Below, in pieces: positions 9,471 to 22,088 of a stretch of 64,000 bases of DNA (the stretch's first letter is position 1; the number at the start of each line of letters is the position of its first letter). The stretch is from Puccinia triticina (lineage: Eukaryota; Basidiomycota; Pucciniomycetes; Pucciniales; Pucciniaceae), in contig NC_070568.1 in the NCBI RefSeq assembly GCF_026914185.1, forward strand, positions 5,849,501 to 5,913,500, read 5' to 3'. Position numbers and translations under genes: made by a program. Below the pieces are notes generated by a model. That model had not been told where the DNA came from and made no database searches. It saw nothing but the letters and a program-made list of their open reading frames with translations.

Positions 9471-12414
9471 CTAAAGTTCATCACCGCTGATATCAAGAAT
9501 AGGAGTGCGTAATACATGTGTAAGAATGATACCATTTGAAGGAATGTTAAATGTATGTGGGCTAAGTTTCCTATATGCTGCTAAACATTGAATGCTGCTA
9601 CTTTGAACCAGATGAAGCACATTTGGCTGTATTCTCCCAACAACAGCCTTGTGAAGATACAAATAATGCCGGAAAACACGGTTGAGGGAATCTGTTTGCT
9701 TGGGGAAAGTATTCACAATATTCTCCAGAAGCACAGCGGTCCGGTTATCTCCTTTGGGATGCTGGTAAGCAAATATCTCCTTAACCAACCCATAGCAAGT
9801 CTTGTTTTTGACCTTGTACATCACGCAGTTGTTTGGAGGCTTGACAGAAATACTGAGATCATCGTTACAATCCAGTGTGAACATGGGTGTAGAATTCTGA
9901 TGAAGAATCAGCAAGTTTGGTGGATGAGGTAGTTCATGTTGATGGCGGATATTTGTATTATCTTTTTTCAACAATTCCAAGAGCCGTTTGTAGTTTTTGC
10001 TGCTCAAGTCCACACGGTGTGGTCTTGCTTTTTTTGGAACCGTAGTGTCATTCAGTAGCTCTTCCATTTCCTTGCACATCATCAGTTGTTGCATCTGAAT
10101 GCCCCGTCTCATCATGGTTCCTCCAATTTTGACTGCACATAAGTTAAACATCAGAATTGAAAACTATGATTTGATCATCCTTGTTATTCAACTCACCTAT
10201 ATTGTTATTCGTGTTGATCTTCTGAAGATAACCAATCAATCTCTCACCAGAAAACTCGGATATACCAATGAGAGGCCCCCACCTCATCATCTGCTGAGGG
10301 ATATGTAGCGCATAATGGTGATTTGGCAACACCTTTAAACCAGGAAATATTGTGCGAGACGTAGAGGAGTACTTTTGGTAGTTTTTTTCAAAACGAGAAC
10401 AGTGGTGTTGCTTGAAGCTGCTTGAGCTCACTATGTGAGTACATTGGACTAACAGACCAGAGTTATGAATGACTTTGGCCCGATTTGATTCTGGATCTAG
10501 GTTGTTGACATCGTCAACAAACACATCCATTAAGACTAATGGAACCACAAAAGCAAACAGAGTGTACCACTGGGATGCCTTCAATCGACCAGCCTTTGCT
10601 TCTCCTAAGTTTGTTGGTAAGGCATCAATGACAGATGGTAGGACTATGTCGTTTGCATACTTTCGGAAAAGATTCATGTCTTCATGGCTGAATAAGTGCC
10701 CTTCCGGTCCATTCCCAAAATCAATATCTTCATCATCCTCTCCATCACTAGGTTCTGCTTCCGTATAACTATAACCATGGTTTGAAGACTTGCCAGTTGT
10801 TGAATAATCCAATCGCCGAACAACTGATCGTGATTGACTAGACCGTGCCTTGCGCTTCTTGGTATCGTTTGAAGGACACCACTTGAAACCCCACCTGAAC
10901 CGAAAATGGTGTTGAAGGACACCCTCAAGCCAATTGTGCATGACACCAAGTACCACACCATTAGCAGGATGTCTATATGTCAGGCGGTTTAATTCTGACC
11001 ATCTGGCACCGTTTTTTTGGAGTAAGTCTTTTTGCTGGCTGGCTGATTTTGCATTCTTGTAAAGCTCTGCAGACCGTAAGATATGTTCTTTGCTGTTGGC
11101 AGCTCCGATTGCTAGTTCGTCTATGTCTGAAATTTTGGCATCACACCAGATGCAAAAGCGAGTCGCATTATGGCTTGCAAATCCACATACTTTATCATTG
11201 GCTGGGACATCGCCAGTTACAGCCAAGAGTTTAACTTTTACAAGGCGGCCTTCCGGGAACTGGTGGGTTGAAATTTCAATTCCATCTTCCAAGTCAAGGA
11301 GTTTGTCAACCAGAGGCTTCAGAATGTGGTTGATTGTGTCGATATCAGGAGATTCAGGGCCTGGAGTAATTCCAGCAAGAAATATGTGGCTTTTCTTGAT
11401 TCAAAGAGTTGGTGGTAAGTTCAGGCACGAAAGAGTAATTATTCCCAACGATTTCATTGATCCAGCCTTCTTGTTACCAGCAGGATTGAACCAATCGGTA
11501 AAGGATGAAAGTACTAGATTGAGCTGATTAGAATGTGGACGCTCCTTCCATTCAAGATTTTTCCAAGCGCTGCCTTGCTGGACATCTGAGATTCAATCAT
11601 TTTCCAATTGAATCCTCTGGGCCCAGTCGTTAATAGATGTTTCAAAAGATGAAGTTTTTAGGATCCATTCAAGCCATGATTTCAATGACTGTGTAATATA
11701 CAAGCAATGTGGTATTGCAACTGTCTGAAGAGGCAAACTTGATTTTATTCGTCGGGATTGGCCAGGAATGTCCGGTCGCATTAGCTTGTTGATAAACAAG
11801 GGGTTGTCGCAGGCATCTGAAGTTCGGAACTGCTGGTAACTACAATTTGCTGGTACATCGGATGTTGGATACAAGCTGAAACATTCTTGGCAGCAAACTG
11901 TCTTGATGAGATTGACTTCACAACCAGCGGCTTTGATTAATGTTCGTGGGTCAATAGGAATATCATCAACGGTTTTCTGTGCATCAGGTGTTTGAAGAGC
12001 TTGCTGGATAATAGCCAGGAGCATTTGATGTGCAATCCGACACTTATTTAGACTAAGATTGCAAAAGATGTTGAGCCACGAGGTAAAAAGAAGTATGAAA
12101 ACTGTAGTGAAAAACAATCACTGGTCAGTTCAGATCTTCAAAAAATGATCCAAATCAAAAAGAGTGATAAACAGGAACAACATACTCAGAAGCTTCTGAT
12201 TACTTTCCACTTCTTCAACTTCTGAAAGCTCTGAAGGGGAAGGGATAGCTTCAGCGGACAATGGAGTACAAGGTTGAGGCAAAGGTTCAAGAGTTAAAAG
12301 CGACAATCTCCTTTGCGACTCAGCCATCCGATGCTTGAGGTGATTACGAGACGATATATATTTTCCGTTTTCTGGGTTTTCAGTTATACATACTGAACAT
12401 TTACAGACCTCCAT
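9471..12414 (-). pseudogene. Plavaka-type (CACTA-like) transposase, inactivated
   Basis: DDE transposase of the CMC/Plavaka group, which excises and inserts DNA transposons. Exons on the minus strand: 12186-12414, 10197-12101 and 9471-10132, with clean GTATGT and GTGAGT donors and CAG acceptors that keep phase. The first exon has a Cys/His-bearing N-terminus. The central exon carries a CQEC...C cluster, then SSFTDWFNPAGNKK, FLAGITPGPESPD, GDVPANDKVCGF with a FCIWC zinc-type pair, MHNWLEGVLQHH, and PNHHYALHIPQQ...SEFSGERLIGYLQKI, all typical of the family. Two in-frame TGA stops break it, at 11593-11595 and 11401-11403. Each follows a T and is consistent with a lost CGA codon. No terminal inverted repeats were identified with confidence, so the element's limits are unknown. 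Confidence 0.88.
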
Positions 12415-13900
12415 GATGGGATTAATGCTTGGTTCTGTGTTCTGTATGCAGTGGCAGTCCGTTGATGGCGATTTGGCTCACTTGGTCCATGTAGAGACAG
12501 TGTCAGAATAAACATCCCCCCGGCTGAGGGCTGGTCAGATAAGTATGTAACCAGAGCAATTACCTAACAATGAAACATTTTGACGCGAGCCCACAGTTGT
12601 GGGAAAACATATCCTATAGTATTCTCAATGGACTTCACCTTTCCAAAGGCAAAACGTTGGCAGTGTCCTCTGTAAAGTTTGCAATTGGTTTTGTGAGCAC
12701 CCCAAGCGCCCTTCCTGATTCTGATGATACAGGTGGAAGAAACAAGAATTGAAGGAAGGGCTGTGATAACAGGAATGCACCGCGACTGCAGACGCAGGGC
12801 ACAACAGGCATCCTCGACTGTGAGAACTTAGCCAAGGCCAAGGAATTCATTGCTTGAACTGTTCACGACCGGGCCGATCGGATCATCTTTCCTGATTAAC
12901 AAATTGACTCAGAGTGTGACACCCCAACTCAATGATTATTAGAAATTAGAATTGCTCTTATTCCAGCTATGAGAAAACACAAGATGAAGAAACAAAAAAA
13001 AATGCCAAAGTAAACCAGAAACATATTGGGCAAGTGTAATCATTGGTCCAGGTGATGTTGCAGTTACATGAAAGAATGATACATGAGCACCAAGGATTAC
13101 AATATGAAGGCGCAACATTCCGCGGGGATGGGGAGGCAGATCGGCTGGTGCGTCGGTCTGCCGCGCTCACTACTCCACCCAGCCACCGTGGCAATGACCC
13201 GGACCACATTCTGCGCCGTCATTCCACTCAAGGAAGCTCTTGCTGTTAGGTTCACCGCTGCCCAGACGGAACACTTCTTTGAGGCGCAGAGTGACTAGTA
13301 AATGGCTTGGAGAGCAATGGTTCTGGCTGAAGGTTGATACCGTTTCCTTTGAGGATGCAGAACTGGGTGGACCAACAGCAGTCAATATGGCATTTTGGCG
13401 GAGGTAGAAGGCAGGAAACACGCCAAAAGGACTGACCATCAAATTCATCTGATGTTTCATGAACTTTGCGAGCTGAGTTTGGATTTTGGGCAAATTCAAA
13501 GTTGGATTCTAAAACCACCTCTTGGGGAAGCCAAATTGGGTCCAAGCTTTTTATTTCCTATACAATAAATATTTATCTACTGTCAAACGCGCACATAAGC
13601 CCGACGATTCGCCGGATGCGCTCACATTTCAAGCTGATATCTTGTGCTTGTTGCATGTATCTTTTTCGTTGATTCTTATGATAACGCATGTGTAATTGTT
13701 GTGTCTCTGTTTTCACGAATAAAAGATGGAAAGATTCAATGCAGAGGTGCGGGTTGCAGAAAGGAGACCGCCGGGCAGAATCCGGTGCTTCGGGGCTTTA
13801 CGGGGGTTTCTGGGAGCACATCGGGGGTCATCAGGACCTTCGGGGGTATGTATGGGGGTTATCGGGGGATCTGACCGGGGGAGAAAATCTATGTGAACGT
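12415..13900. other. gene-poor, possible decayed coding pieces
   Basis: Several open frames on both strands (for example 12570-12752 plus and 13252-13545 minus) have plausible composition but no recognisable domain and no joinable exons. They may be remnants of old genes. Confidence 0.3.
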
Positions 13901-13972
13901 CAAATGGGCCTCATTTGAAACGTCAAGTGAGCCTCTTTTGAAGCGTCAAGTGAGCCTCTTTTGAAACGTCCA
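13896..13972. repeat. three-copy 24-bp tandem repeat
   Basis: Tandem units of GAAACGTCAAGTGAGCCTCT type occur three times with a partial fourth. There are no distinct spacers, so it is not CRISPR-like. Confidence 0.8.
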
Positions 13973-14149
13973 GGTGACGTAACATGTGAAACGTCAGCTG
14001 TTTGTTCACTGTGATAGTCGAGTCAGCAGGGGTCAGTCTGGTGCCTGCTGCCTCTGCTGCGCTCCGCGCGTTCCATTCCCCGCTTTGTCGCTCATTAATC
14101 AAGGTTTTTTGGACCCCGGTTCCCACCAGGACCATAAAAGCGCTCTATT

Positions 14150-14340
14150 TTAAGTTACGGGTATCGTAACGCGCCAAATTTAAGTTACGGGTGCAGTAAT
14201 CACCACACCGGTACGTGATTGGGGCTGTGAAAACTGGCATAGGAAATTTAGTTACAGTACGTTACTTTACTTGCATAGTGGGGTTACGTTATCCAAAACG
14301 AAGCAAATTGGATATTCAAAAAAGTTACGGTATCCAAAAT
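14150..14340. repeat. GTTACG-rich degenerate repeat
   Basis: Repeated AGTTACGGGT and GTTACGTTA words, similar in composition to the GTTACG-rich MITE at 38413-38779. Probably a decayed relative, but terminal repeats were not found. Confidence 0.45.
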
Positions 14341-14447
14341 GACCACCGTGACGTATCTGCCCACCGCTGATAGAGACAACTAGAGAGCCCCCTTGCAAGA
14401 TCCAAAGGGGGCCTAGATTGAATGAAAGTAGACAGGAAGGAGACGGA

Positions 14448-14548
14448 CAGTACACATCACACTTGTAATGGAGAAGACACATCCCACTTGAGATGGAAAG
14501 ATATCCCACTTGGGATGGAAAGCCATCTCACTTGAGATGGAACATAAA
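14448..14548. repeat. about 21-bp tandem repeat
   Basis: Four to five copies of CATCCCACTTGAGATGGAAAG and variants. They lie a few hundred bases beyond the 3' end of the membrane protein gene. Confidence 0.8.
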
Positions 14549-14962
14549 ATAGACATCACACAGAGTGATGTAAGGTTTTTAAACAGAGATGAGAGACTGT
14601 GAGCGGACAAGAGGCTCAGAATTCTGACATGGATGTCCCTATCAGGTGTCCTTGTGCCGGCAGAGAACGTCGCCCATTGATCTCCGGCTCGGGGCTTTAG
14701 TTTGCTGTGATGTAAATCATTGTCGTGTAAAACTTGGCAATTAGGAAGAAGAAAACAAGTGAGGAATTCTCCAGCAACATTCCTATCCAACAAATGTATT
14801 TCTGTAGAAGAATATTGTTCGAGAAGAGAAAGGCTAAGAGGAGAAGGGTGAAAATGGCAAGGTTCTGGTAAGGACAGTGAGATAAACAATAAATATAGAA
14901 GATCAAGACAGATTAGTGATAGGTATGTTTGGAAGTTTTTGCATCGTAATTTTCTGCTAAGC

Positions 14963-16488
14963 TTATACAATGGAAGGGCTAGGGCGTAAACGTGTAACTT
15001 TGCGATAGTTGTAGCGAGGCATGGGAAGTGGTAAATGAAACGGGACCCCATTGGGCATCGAAAGGTTTCCACCGTACGGCAAGGAGTCGCCAGTTAGGGC
15101 GGAAAGGCTTTCCAGGCTTGCGGAGCTTATGCTATCATTGAAGCTGTCGTCCATATCCAAGTCTTCGTAGATTCGAAGATCAACTTGCTCTATGAGCTTT
15201 TGAAGTTCCGTGGAAGCCTCCGCCGGACTCATCTTGCAGGATCTTGGCTCGGGAGGGGAGCGTATCGCTCCTGTGCCATAGGGGCTGAATCGCAGCGGCG
15301 CAGAATGGGGGGCCATGGCGGCTCTCGGAGGAAGCAGATTCCCGGTGAGGAGCACCCTAGGTACAAATGTCAGGTGCTCTGGACAGCTGGGGATTCGATC
15401 AACTAGACATTTTGATAGTGATTCAAGTTCAGCCTCAGGTCTAATGAGCAATCAAGAAACGATTTAATATGATAAAACTAACGTTGTGCTCCACCCCATG
15501 TGGGGGGGCTTGCATAGCCTCCCTTGACAGAAACGTTAACCTCGTCGTGATATCTGTGGACTGATTTTGGGTCGTGGGTAGGCGATAAAACGGGCAGCCC
15601 AAAGTCGAATTCTTCACAAAAGGCCGAATGAGGAGTTGTACCAATCGTATAGCCACTGTTTGTTGGGCTTGATAGTTCAATTTTCTGGAGTGGGATGCTC
15701 TTCTCCGGAGAGGAGATCTCCTTTGGCATAGGTGAATCGGAGACATGCGGTAGAGAAAGTGTTCCGGCACGACCTGGATTCAGAAGTTCAACAAATGGAA
15801 GTGTTAATCTTTGCAATTGTTGCAGCGGCAACCAGCAGCTTGTTGATAATAGAAATTAACATACGCCGGGTTCTCTTTTTGTGACAGGTCCAAATGGATA
15901 TTCCCGTCAAAATTGAAATGCAGATGATAGCTGCGGCGATAGCAATGAGTGTCATTTGAGGAAGAGCGCGGGTAGCGCCCGTCTCTTGCTGGTATTTTTG
16001 GGGGTAGGTGGCATCCTGCATCGTGTCCATATTTTGGTTGGTACCCATTTTCTGGGTGGGAATTGTGATAGTAACAACGTCGCTGTAAATCAAGGAAGAA
16101 TTTGTCAATAAGGAGATGGATTTCAATTGATTCAGTTATATGACGATGAGACCGACTGGATGATGTCCACTTTAGACAGTGGGTTGAGTGCCATCGATGA
16201 TGGAGTGACGGTCTGCTCAATCTTGCCGACAGGAATCACTATCGGCTGCGGTGCAGTCGTAGGTTGAGGCGCCGGGGCATTGGTGCTATACGTTTGCTGC
16301 ACATAGCTGACCGGTGAGCTAATGGCTGAAGATGATGCCTGCGGTGCAACCGATGCCGAAACGGGGGAAGGGGTAGCTGGAGAGGTAGTGACAGTTGCAT
16401 CTGGATGGTCAGATACTGGCTGGACGGAGCTGACGCTTTTCGGAACTGGAGTAGCAGCTGGAGCAAGGGGGGTTTTTGAACTATCCAT
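14963..16488 (-). CDS. single-pass membrane protein, Ser/Thr/Pro-rich ectodomain
   Basis: Four exons (minus): 16145-16488, 15865-16082, 15483-15773 and 14963-15402, giving 430 residues with consistent phases. The start is ATG at 16488. Residues 1 to about 155 are rich in Ser, Thr, Pro, Ala and Val, typical of an O-glycosylated fungal ectodomain. A strongly hydrophobic helix (MTLIAIAAAIICISILTGIS) lies near residues 157-178, followed by a basic stop-transfer stretch (CHKKRTRRR). The cytoplasmic part of about 250 residues has Ser/Pro-rich motifs and a patch RIYEDLDMDDSFNDS. The architecture resembles fungal wall-sensor or Axl2/Skg6-like proteins, but I see no diagnostic domain. No clear N-terminal signal peptide. 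The first donor (GTCATA) is non-consensus; the others are good. Confidence 0.68.
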
Positions 16489-16529
16489 GAATGCTGATTT
16501 CCGGATGAATAAAAGGAATTAAACGCGGC

Positions 16530-16672
16530 TGTGGATGATAAGGATTGATGATAATTGATGGTAAGGATTGATTATAAGGAGTGATGATAAGGAGTGATGT
16601 GACGGATTGATGAGAAGGAGTGATGATAAGGAGTGATAATGAGAATAGTGATGGTAAGGAGTGATGGAAAGA
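16530..16672. repeat. AAGGAGTGATGAT minisatellite
   Basis: About ten imperfect copies of a 10-13-bp unit lie just upstream of the start codon of the membrane protein gene, in its likely promoter. Confidence 0.8.
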
Positions 16673-19600
16673 AAGTGTGTATTAAAATCCTAGGAAGCGT
16701 TTCAAGGTCACAGAAGAGTAGTGCTTTGGTTGGATGATAGCAAGCAAGAGAGGCAGGACAATTGTTAATGACTCAAAACGGATGAGGACAAGGATAGAGA
16801 AGGGCAAATCTGGTCATGGATGGCTCGATATTTATAGCCAAAAGAGCCAAGAGGCCAATCAGCAGGCTGGATTCCGTTACACTCAAAGTGGGCTGGTGGC
16901 CCTGATGAGAGTCAATGCAGCACATGGATGGCTGTCTGGTGGGCAGGTTTTGCCAGCCTTCCCCCGGTGCGAGATGACCAGCATGGTCTGGATAAAACCA
17001 CTCTTGCCTGGTCTCTATCACAATCCTCCCTCAACAAATATACCCGCCTCCTCAGTCGGTCCCTTGGGCCTCTCCGATGTGGGCAGGTCGATGCGAAAGA
17101 TTGACGACCTTCCACCGCGGGTGAAATTTTCATTATGCGCGTTGTCGATGTCAAAGGATATCGTCCGGACGGCTGTAGTATGTTTTGGGTGGCAGCTGTC
17201 GATGGTGCTATCCAAAAAGCATCATTGATGCGATGTAAACATCATGTCGATTGTAGGATTCACTGGATGGCACAGTACAGTCACTGGTCGACAGCAGCAT
17301 TACTTGTGTTGAGTGATTAGCGACTGCAAACGTTCAAGGGGGCATGCCCAGTACAGCTTCCGGTTCTAATGAGCTTCGCGAAACCAACGCCGCTTCCCTG
17401 AGAGCAATCTTTCGCAATGTGCTTGATGGCGATGGTTTTTGTCGACATGGTAACGATTTGGAATCTCATCAGCGATGATGATGGGATTTGAGACATGAGA
17501 TTTTGTTCGAAGGCACGTTTTCAAAACCCTGAAAAACATGGCAGATCATACTATGATGTCCTGGGCCATGGAAGGCTGCCGCAGACCGCGCGCTCTGGCG
17601 CATGCTTTTGATTTCGATACAACTGCACCATTTATAAAGGAGAATGATCAGTGAAACATTCAACCACTTGGGATCTTCAAAACAAGATTGCGCAGAGTCA
17701 TGATGCTTAACACTCGGAAATATCCTGCCAACAGATAGGTTGGAAAGAATAAGCATATCCAAAAATCTCTAAGCCCTCCCTCAGAAAAATTCAAGAGATC
17801 AGGTGTCAAGGGGTCCCATCATCTCCCATGCTAGCAAATTTTGGTGACCTCAATACCACACACCACCACCATGGCAGAAGATGAACTTCAGATTAGCATC
17901 ATGATATCTGTTTTTCACTACATACTTCAATTTCTAGTAACCACAAAACGTGGGATTAACAGCAATAAATTCAAGTCCTCAATCAGCCAGCTACTAGATG
18001 GAGTGGCTGGGGATGGGTGATATCAATGGTGGGCTGATGTGATGTGTTACAGTATTTGGGCCCAAACAAGTAACACAATTGTTCAAAATATGTTTTCATA
18101 TATGAAAAACAAAACTCCTGGCTTGGTAGATATACCGGGGTTATGAAAGCGCATTAATTCAATGAATCCTTTTTCTGTTTTCATCACTTGAAATATCTAT
18201 AGATGTGTGGGAAAAATTTCACATATTGGGTAATTATATATTTTGTACTTATTGATGCTGTAAGCATCACATCCTTTGATGTAAAATGTGATTTTATTTT
18301 GAAATGAGCTGGTTTCACTCACTAGCTATCTCCTTGATGTTATTTTCTCATTACAGGATGAATAATTGCTAACTCACCTACCATAACCAACCTGAGATCA
18401 GGCAGGTTGCAGAAAACTGGGTGATGCAAATGTTTTGGGGAACTTTTGGATTTTTTTCACAAGAGAGTTGGAAGTTGGGGAAAAGTTTGGGGAATCCCAG
18501 ATTATTCAGGGGTTTTGCATCACTTCAGACAATAGCTTTTTAAAGATTTCACCTGATATCCTGGTGTTACATGGGCACTCGGCTGTGTGGTGATATATGT
18601 GTCAAATGTACACGCATGTGATGGTGTGACACATTCTTGCAGCTAGCCCCTCACAGAATGCCCACCCAAGTCAAACCAGATTAAAATCATGATTTAAGAA
18701 AAATTGGTATCTTGTTGGCAAGGCTAAGATCCCCATATTATACCTTGTCCCAAGGGTTAGGGGAACAAGTTGTGGGGGCAGTGGTGAGTACTCTCTTGAG
18801 TAACACACTTCTTTTTTACTTCTGTGCACCCTAAAAAGAAAACACAAATAAGAAGGTTTCAGATGGTTTCAGATTAAACTACAGGGTATGGGTTTAAACA
18901 GAAGTCAGAAATTATAATGCTCAAAACATTTTGATCTTTGGTGAGAATTGGGGATCAAGTAAACCTTATCACCAAGTTTGCCTTTGTTTCAGCATAGGTA
19001 TGGCATGCATATACATATACATTCCACAATAAATTGGGTATGATTCCAGTTAAGATCAGGTTTGAGTATGGCTTAAAGTACAGTTGTATTATAACACATC
19101 AGCCAAATTTCAAACCAACATCTTACAAGGGTCTAATCAAACCTCTGCATGAGTTGAAAGATGTCACTTGTAAGCCCGTGCTGAGAAAACTCCTGTGGTA
19201 ATATTGTGTTTTGTAGAATGCTTGGACGGATGGTCCTGTTGCTGTGCACAAATCAGGACATTCCGTAATTCCATTTTTTGTTTTTGCCTTGCATTGTGAA
19301 ATAAATATCATCATGATCTATTTCACTTTGGTACAGGCGGGCTCCGTATGGCAAAATGATGGAGATTAAACTGGGGCTGTGCCAGACAACCCCATAACTA
19401 TAGCACTCAACTTCACTCTTGAAGTCCACCATTAAGCAAAACACAATATGTAAAAAACCTCCTCAACAAGTGAGTGAGAGGGATTGTGAAAAAGTGCCCA
19501 CCAAATTCCTTAATTCTCTCAGCCCACAGGGTCCACACACATAGCCCATAAGTCCCTCCCTCCATTTGGCGCAATGCAAATTGTTTTATCACTCCAAGGG

Positions 19601-20440
19601 TAGGAGGGAGGTAAATGTTAAGTTAGCAATTTCCTGGTATTTAATTTTGAAAATTGCTCTGCTATAATTGTATTTGTCTTGATCAGAACAAAACAGCTAT
19701 TGGTCACTGAAACTGATCAATTTGGATTGAACCAGAGGAATTCCCCTCTGCTTGATTTAGAAGGCCACTCTAAATCATGTTTGCTGGTGAAAACTTGACC
19801 TCAATCAACTTTGACCACCAATGTGCACCGGAGAACTTCCTGTTGGCTAAAATGCTTGATCTGGAGGGAAAGGCTAAACCTCATTCAGTAAGATACTGGC
19901 TGGTGAAAATCAATTGAGATGGGGCTTTTACCAGCAAAAATGGCTTAGCGGCTCCATCTAAATCAAGCCTGTCAGGCGAGGCAAATGTAGAAGATGATTA
20001 AGTACATCTGTTTTTTCGAAGAGGCCATGAAGCTTGCGGTCCCGCAGTTATGTACTTCTTGGGTCGGCAGGAAGGTTGTATGAAGTTGGTCGGCAGGTGG
20101 TCCTGTGTCCGTCACCGTCTTGAGTTTGAGTTTTGTTTCCCCATCGATCGATCTGGATCCGATCAATGATCGGCAAAGCGGAGAATTCCCAGTGGGACAA
20201 AGTCAAACGCGTGTAAATATGGATTTATCTCCAGCCAGAACTCGCCGTGTATGTCCATACTTAGCAGCCAAGCCTCTCTTGTCGTCATCGGTCTGCTCCG
20301 TTCTTTCACGTGCCCCTCTCCTTCCCGCTGCCCTCCAGTACAACAGCAACTCACCATCGAGCTACAATAGTCTGCCTTAACCCTCGGTCTGTCCAGCTAT
20401 CTGTTCCCGTAACTGTTTAAGAGTCCATCTCAACCAACAC
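16673..20440. other. gene-poor, AT-rich stretch
   Basis: Almost 3.8 kb without a conserved frame. Open frames near 16734-17320 occur on both strands and show no domain. About 20,200-20,451 is pyrimidine-rich and is probably the malate dehydrogenase promoter and leader. Confidence 0.45.
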
Positions 20441-20451
20441 TATATCCAAAA

Positions 20452-22088
20452 ATGGTGCGTGCATCCTTGCTTGAAGCTTCAACGCTATGTGGCTGTTAAC
20501 AGGATCCTTTTTGATCTTGTAGCCCGGTTTGAAAGTCGCAGTCTTGGGTGCAGCCGGTGGTTAGTGTCTTGGCTGGCTACTGACTTGCCCATGTATGCTC
20601 CAAGCTTAAATTCTCTTCAACCGCGAATACTGCTCACAGGCATCGGTCAGCCATTATCTTTGTTGCTCAAGGTATGTGAATATAGAATCTTCTCCTATGA
20701 TCGGCAGTGATCAAGAGCCTGACTGGATTGACCATCTTCTCCAGCAAAACCCCCACATCACCGAATTGGCTTTGTTCGATGTCGTCCCCGTCGTAAAAGG
20801 AGTGGCTGTTGACGTGAGTTGTTGAGAGGAGCAGAACTGTTCATGGTCTAAGCTGTAGCTTCATAACCTAAGCTGAAGTCCCCTTTAAATATGTGTCTAC
20901 CTAGATCTCCCACATCAACACCCCCAGCACTGTGACTGGTCACATACCTGCGGAAGAGGGTCTAGCCAAAGCTCTCAAAGGTTCCGACTTGGTCGTTATT
21001 CCTGCCGGTGTCCCCAGAAAACCCGGCATGACCAGAGATGATCTTTTCAAGGTAAGCGACTTTTTCGATATATCAGAAGCTGTCTGTATTTGTAGCTCTC
21101 TGTCTGAAAGATATGTTTATTTCTCCTCCAGATCAACGCAGGAATCGTACGCGACCTTGCTACTTCTATGGCCCAGAACTGTCCCAAGGCATGTATCTTG
21201 GTAATCTCAAACCCGGTCAACTCTACTGTGCCAATTGTGGCAGAGGTATTCAAGAAGGCCGGTGTCTTTGACCCTAAAAAGTGAGCCTTTGAAAAGACGG
21301 ATGGATTTTTATCAGATCACTATACATAAGGGATTTTTATTGACTCTGCTTCCGATGATCTATCCAGATTGTTCGGTGTTACAACTCTTGATGTCGTTCG
21401 GGCCTCCACATTCGTTGCCCAAGTCGTTGGTCAACCCGAAAAAGCCCACGAATACAAAATCCCGGTCATCGGTGGTCATTCCGGTGTCACCATCTTACCC
21501 CTCCTCTCTCAGTCGAAACCATCACTGCCTCAATCAGTAATGTCGGACAAGAGCAAGATTGAAGAACTCGTCAAGCGAATCCAATTTGGTGGCGATGAAG
21601 TCGTCGCAGCCAAGGATGGTGCCGGGAGTGCCACTTTGAGCATGGCTTATGCCGGATTCAGATTCGCCGAGAGCATCATCAAAGCTAGGCTCGGTCAATC
21701 GGGTGTGGTCGAGATGGGCTACATCTATGTGGCAGATGATAAGCATATCTCAGCTCACACCGATGGCCTTGAGTACTTCTCGGTTCCCATCGAATTAGGG
21801 GTTAGTAAGACAAAGAAGTATAAAAACTCGGCTCGTAAAGCTTGAAAGAAATTAACAATCAATATCCCATACTTCTATCCAGGCCGAAGGTGTTAGTAAA
21901 CTACTACCGATCGGGGACATCAATGACCACGAAAAGGAAATGCTCAAGGCATGCGTTTCTGAACTTAAAGAAAGCATCACGAAGGTAAAAACTCTCCCCA
22001 ACTCTTTCTTGTTCAATTTCCTCGGTCATTTTAAGCTGACTGCTTTTGTTTCATCCATCAGGGTTCGAGCTTTGTAAACAAATTGTAA
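20452..22088 (+). CDS. NAD-dependent malate dehydrogenase
   Basis: Interconverts malate and oxaloacetate with NAD+/NADH. Nine exons: 20452-20454, 20523-20559, 20640-20671, 20745-20813, 20905-21051, 21132-21280, 21368-21800, 21883-21984 and 22062-22088, giving 332 residues, the usual family length. Visible motifs: nucleotide-binding [13 protein letters not shown] near the N-terminus, substrate arginines in [22 protein letters not shown], catalytic Asp and Arg in TTLDVVRA, and catalytic His in GGHSG. The first coding exon is just the ATG, split from the rest by a GTGCGT...TAG intron. There is no mitochondrial presequence, so a cytosolic form is likely. The C-terminus ends NKL, which loosely resembles a peroxisomal signal. 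All junctions keep frame and no damage is seen. Confidence 0.95.

Noticed and set aside
12967..13545. Minus-strand frames that looked weakly coding
   Set aside because: No recognisable domain, no joinable exons, and stops in every longer extension.
13896..14548. CRISPR-like direct repeats near 13.9 and 14.45 kb
   Set aside because: Units adjoin each other with no unique spacers, and the DNA is eukaryotic.
16734..17228. 164-codon plus-strand frame
   Set aside because: No domain, overlapped by open frames on the other strand, and no supporting splice structure.
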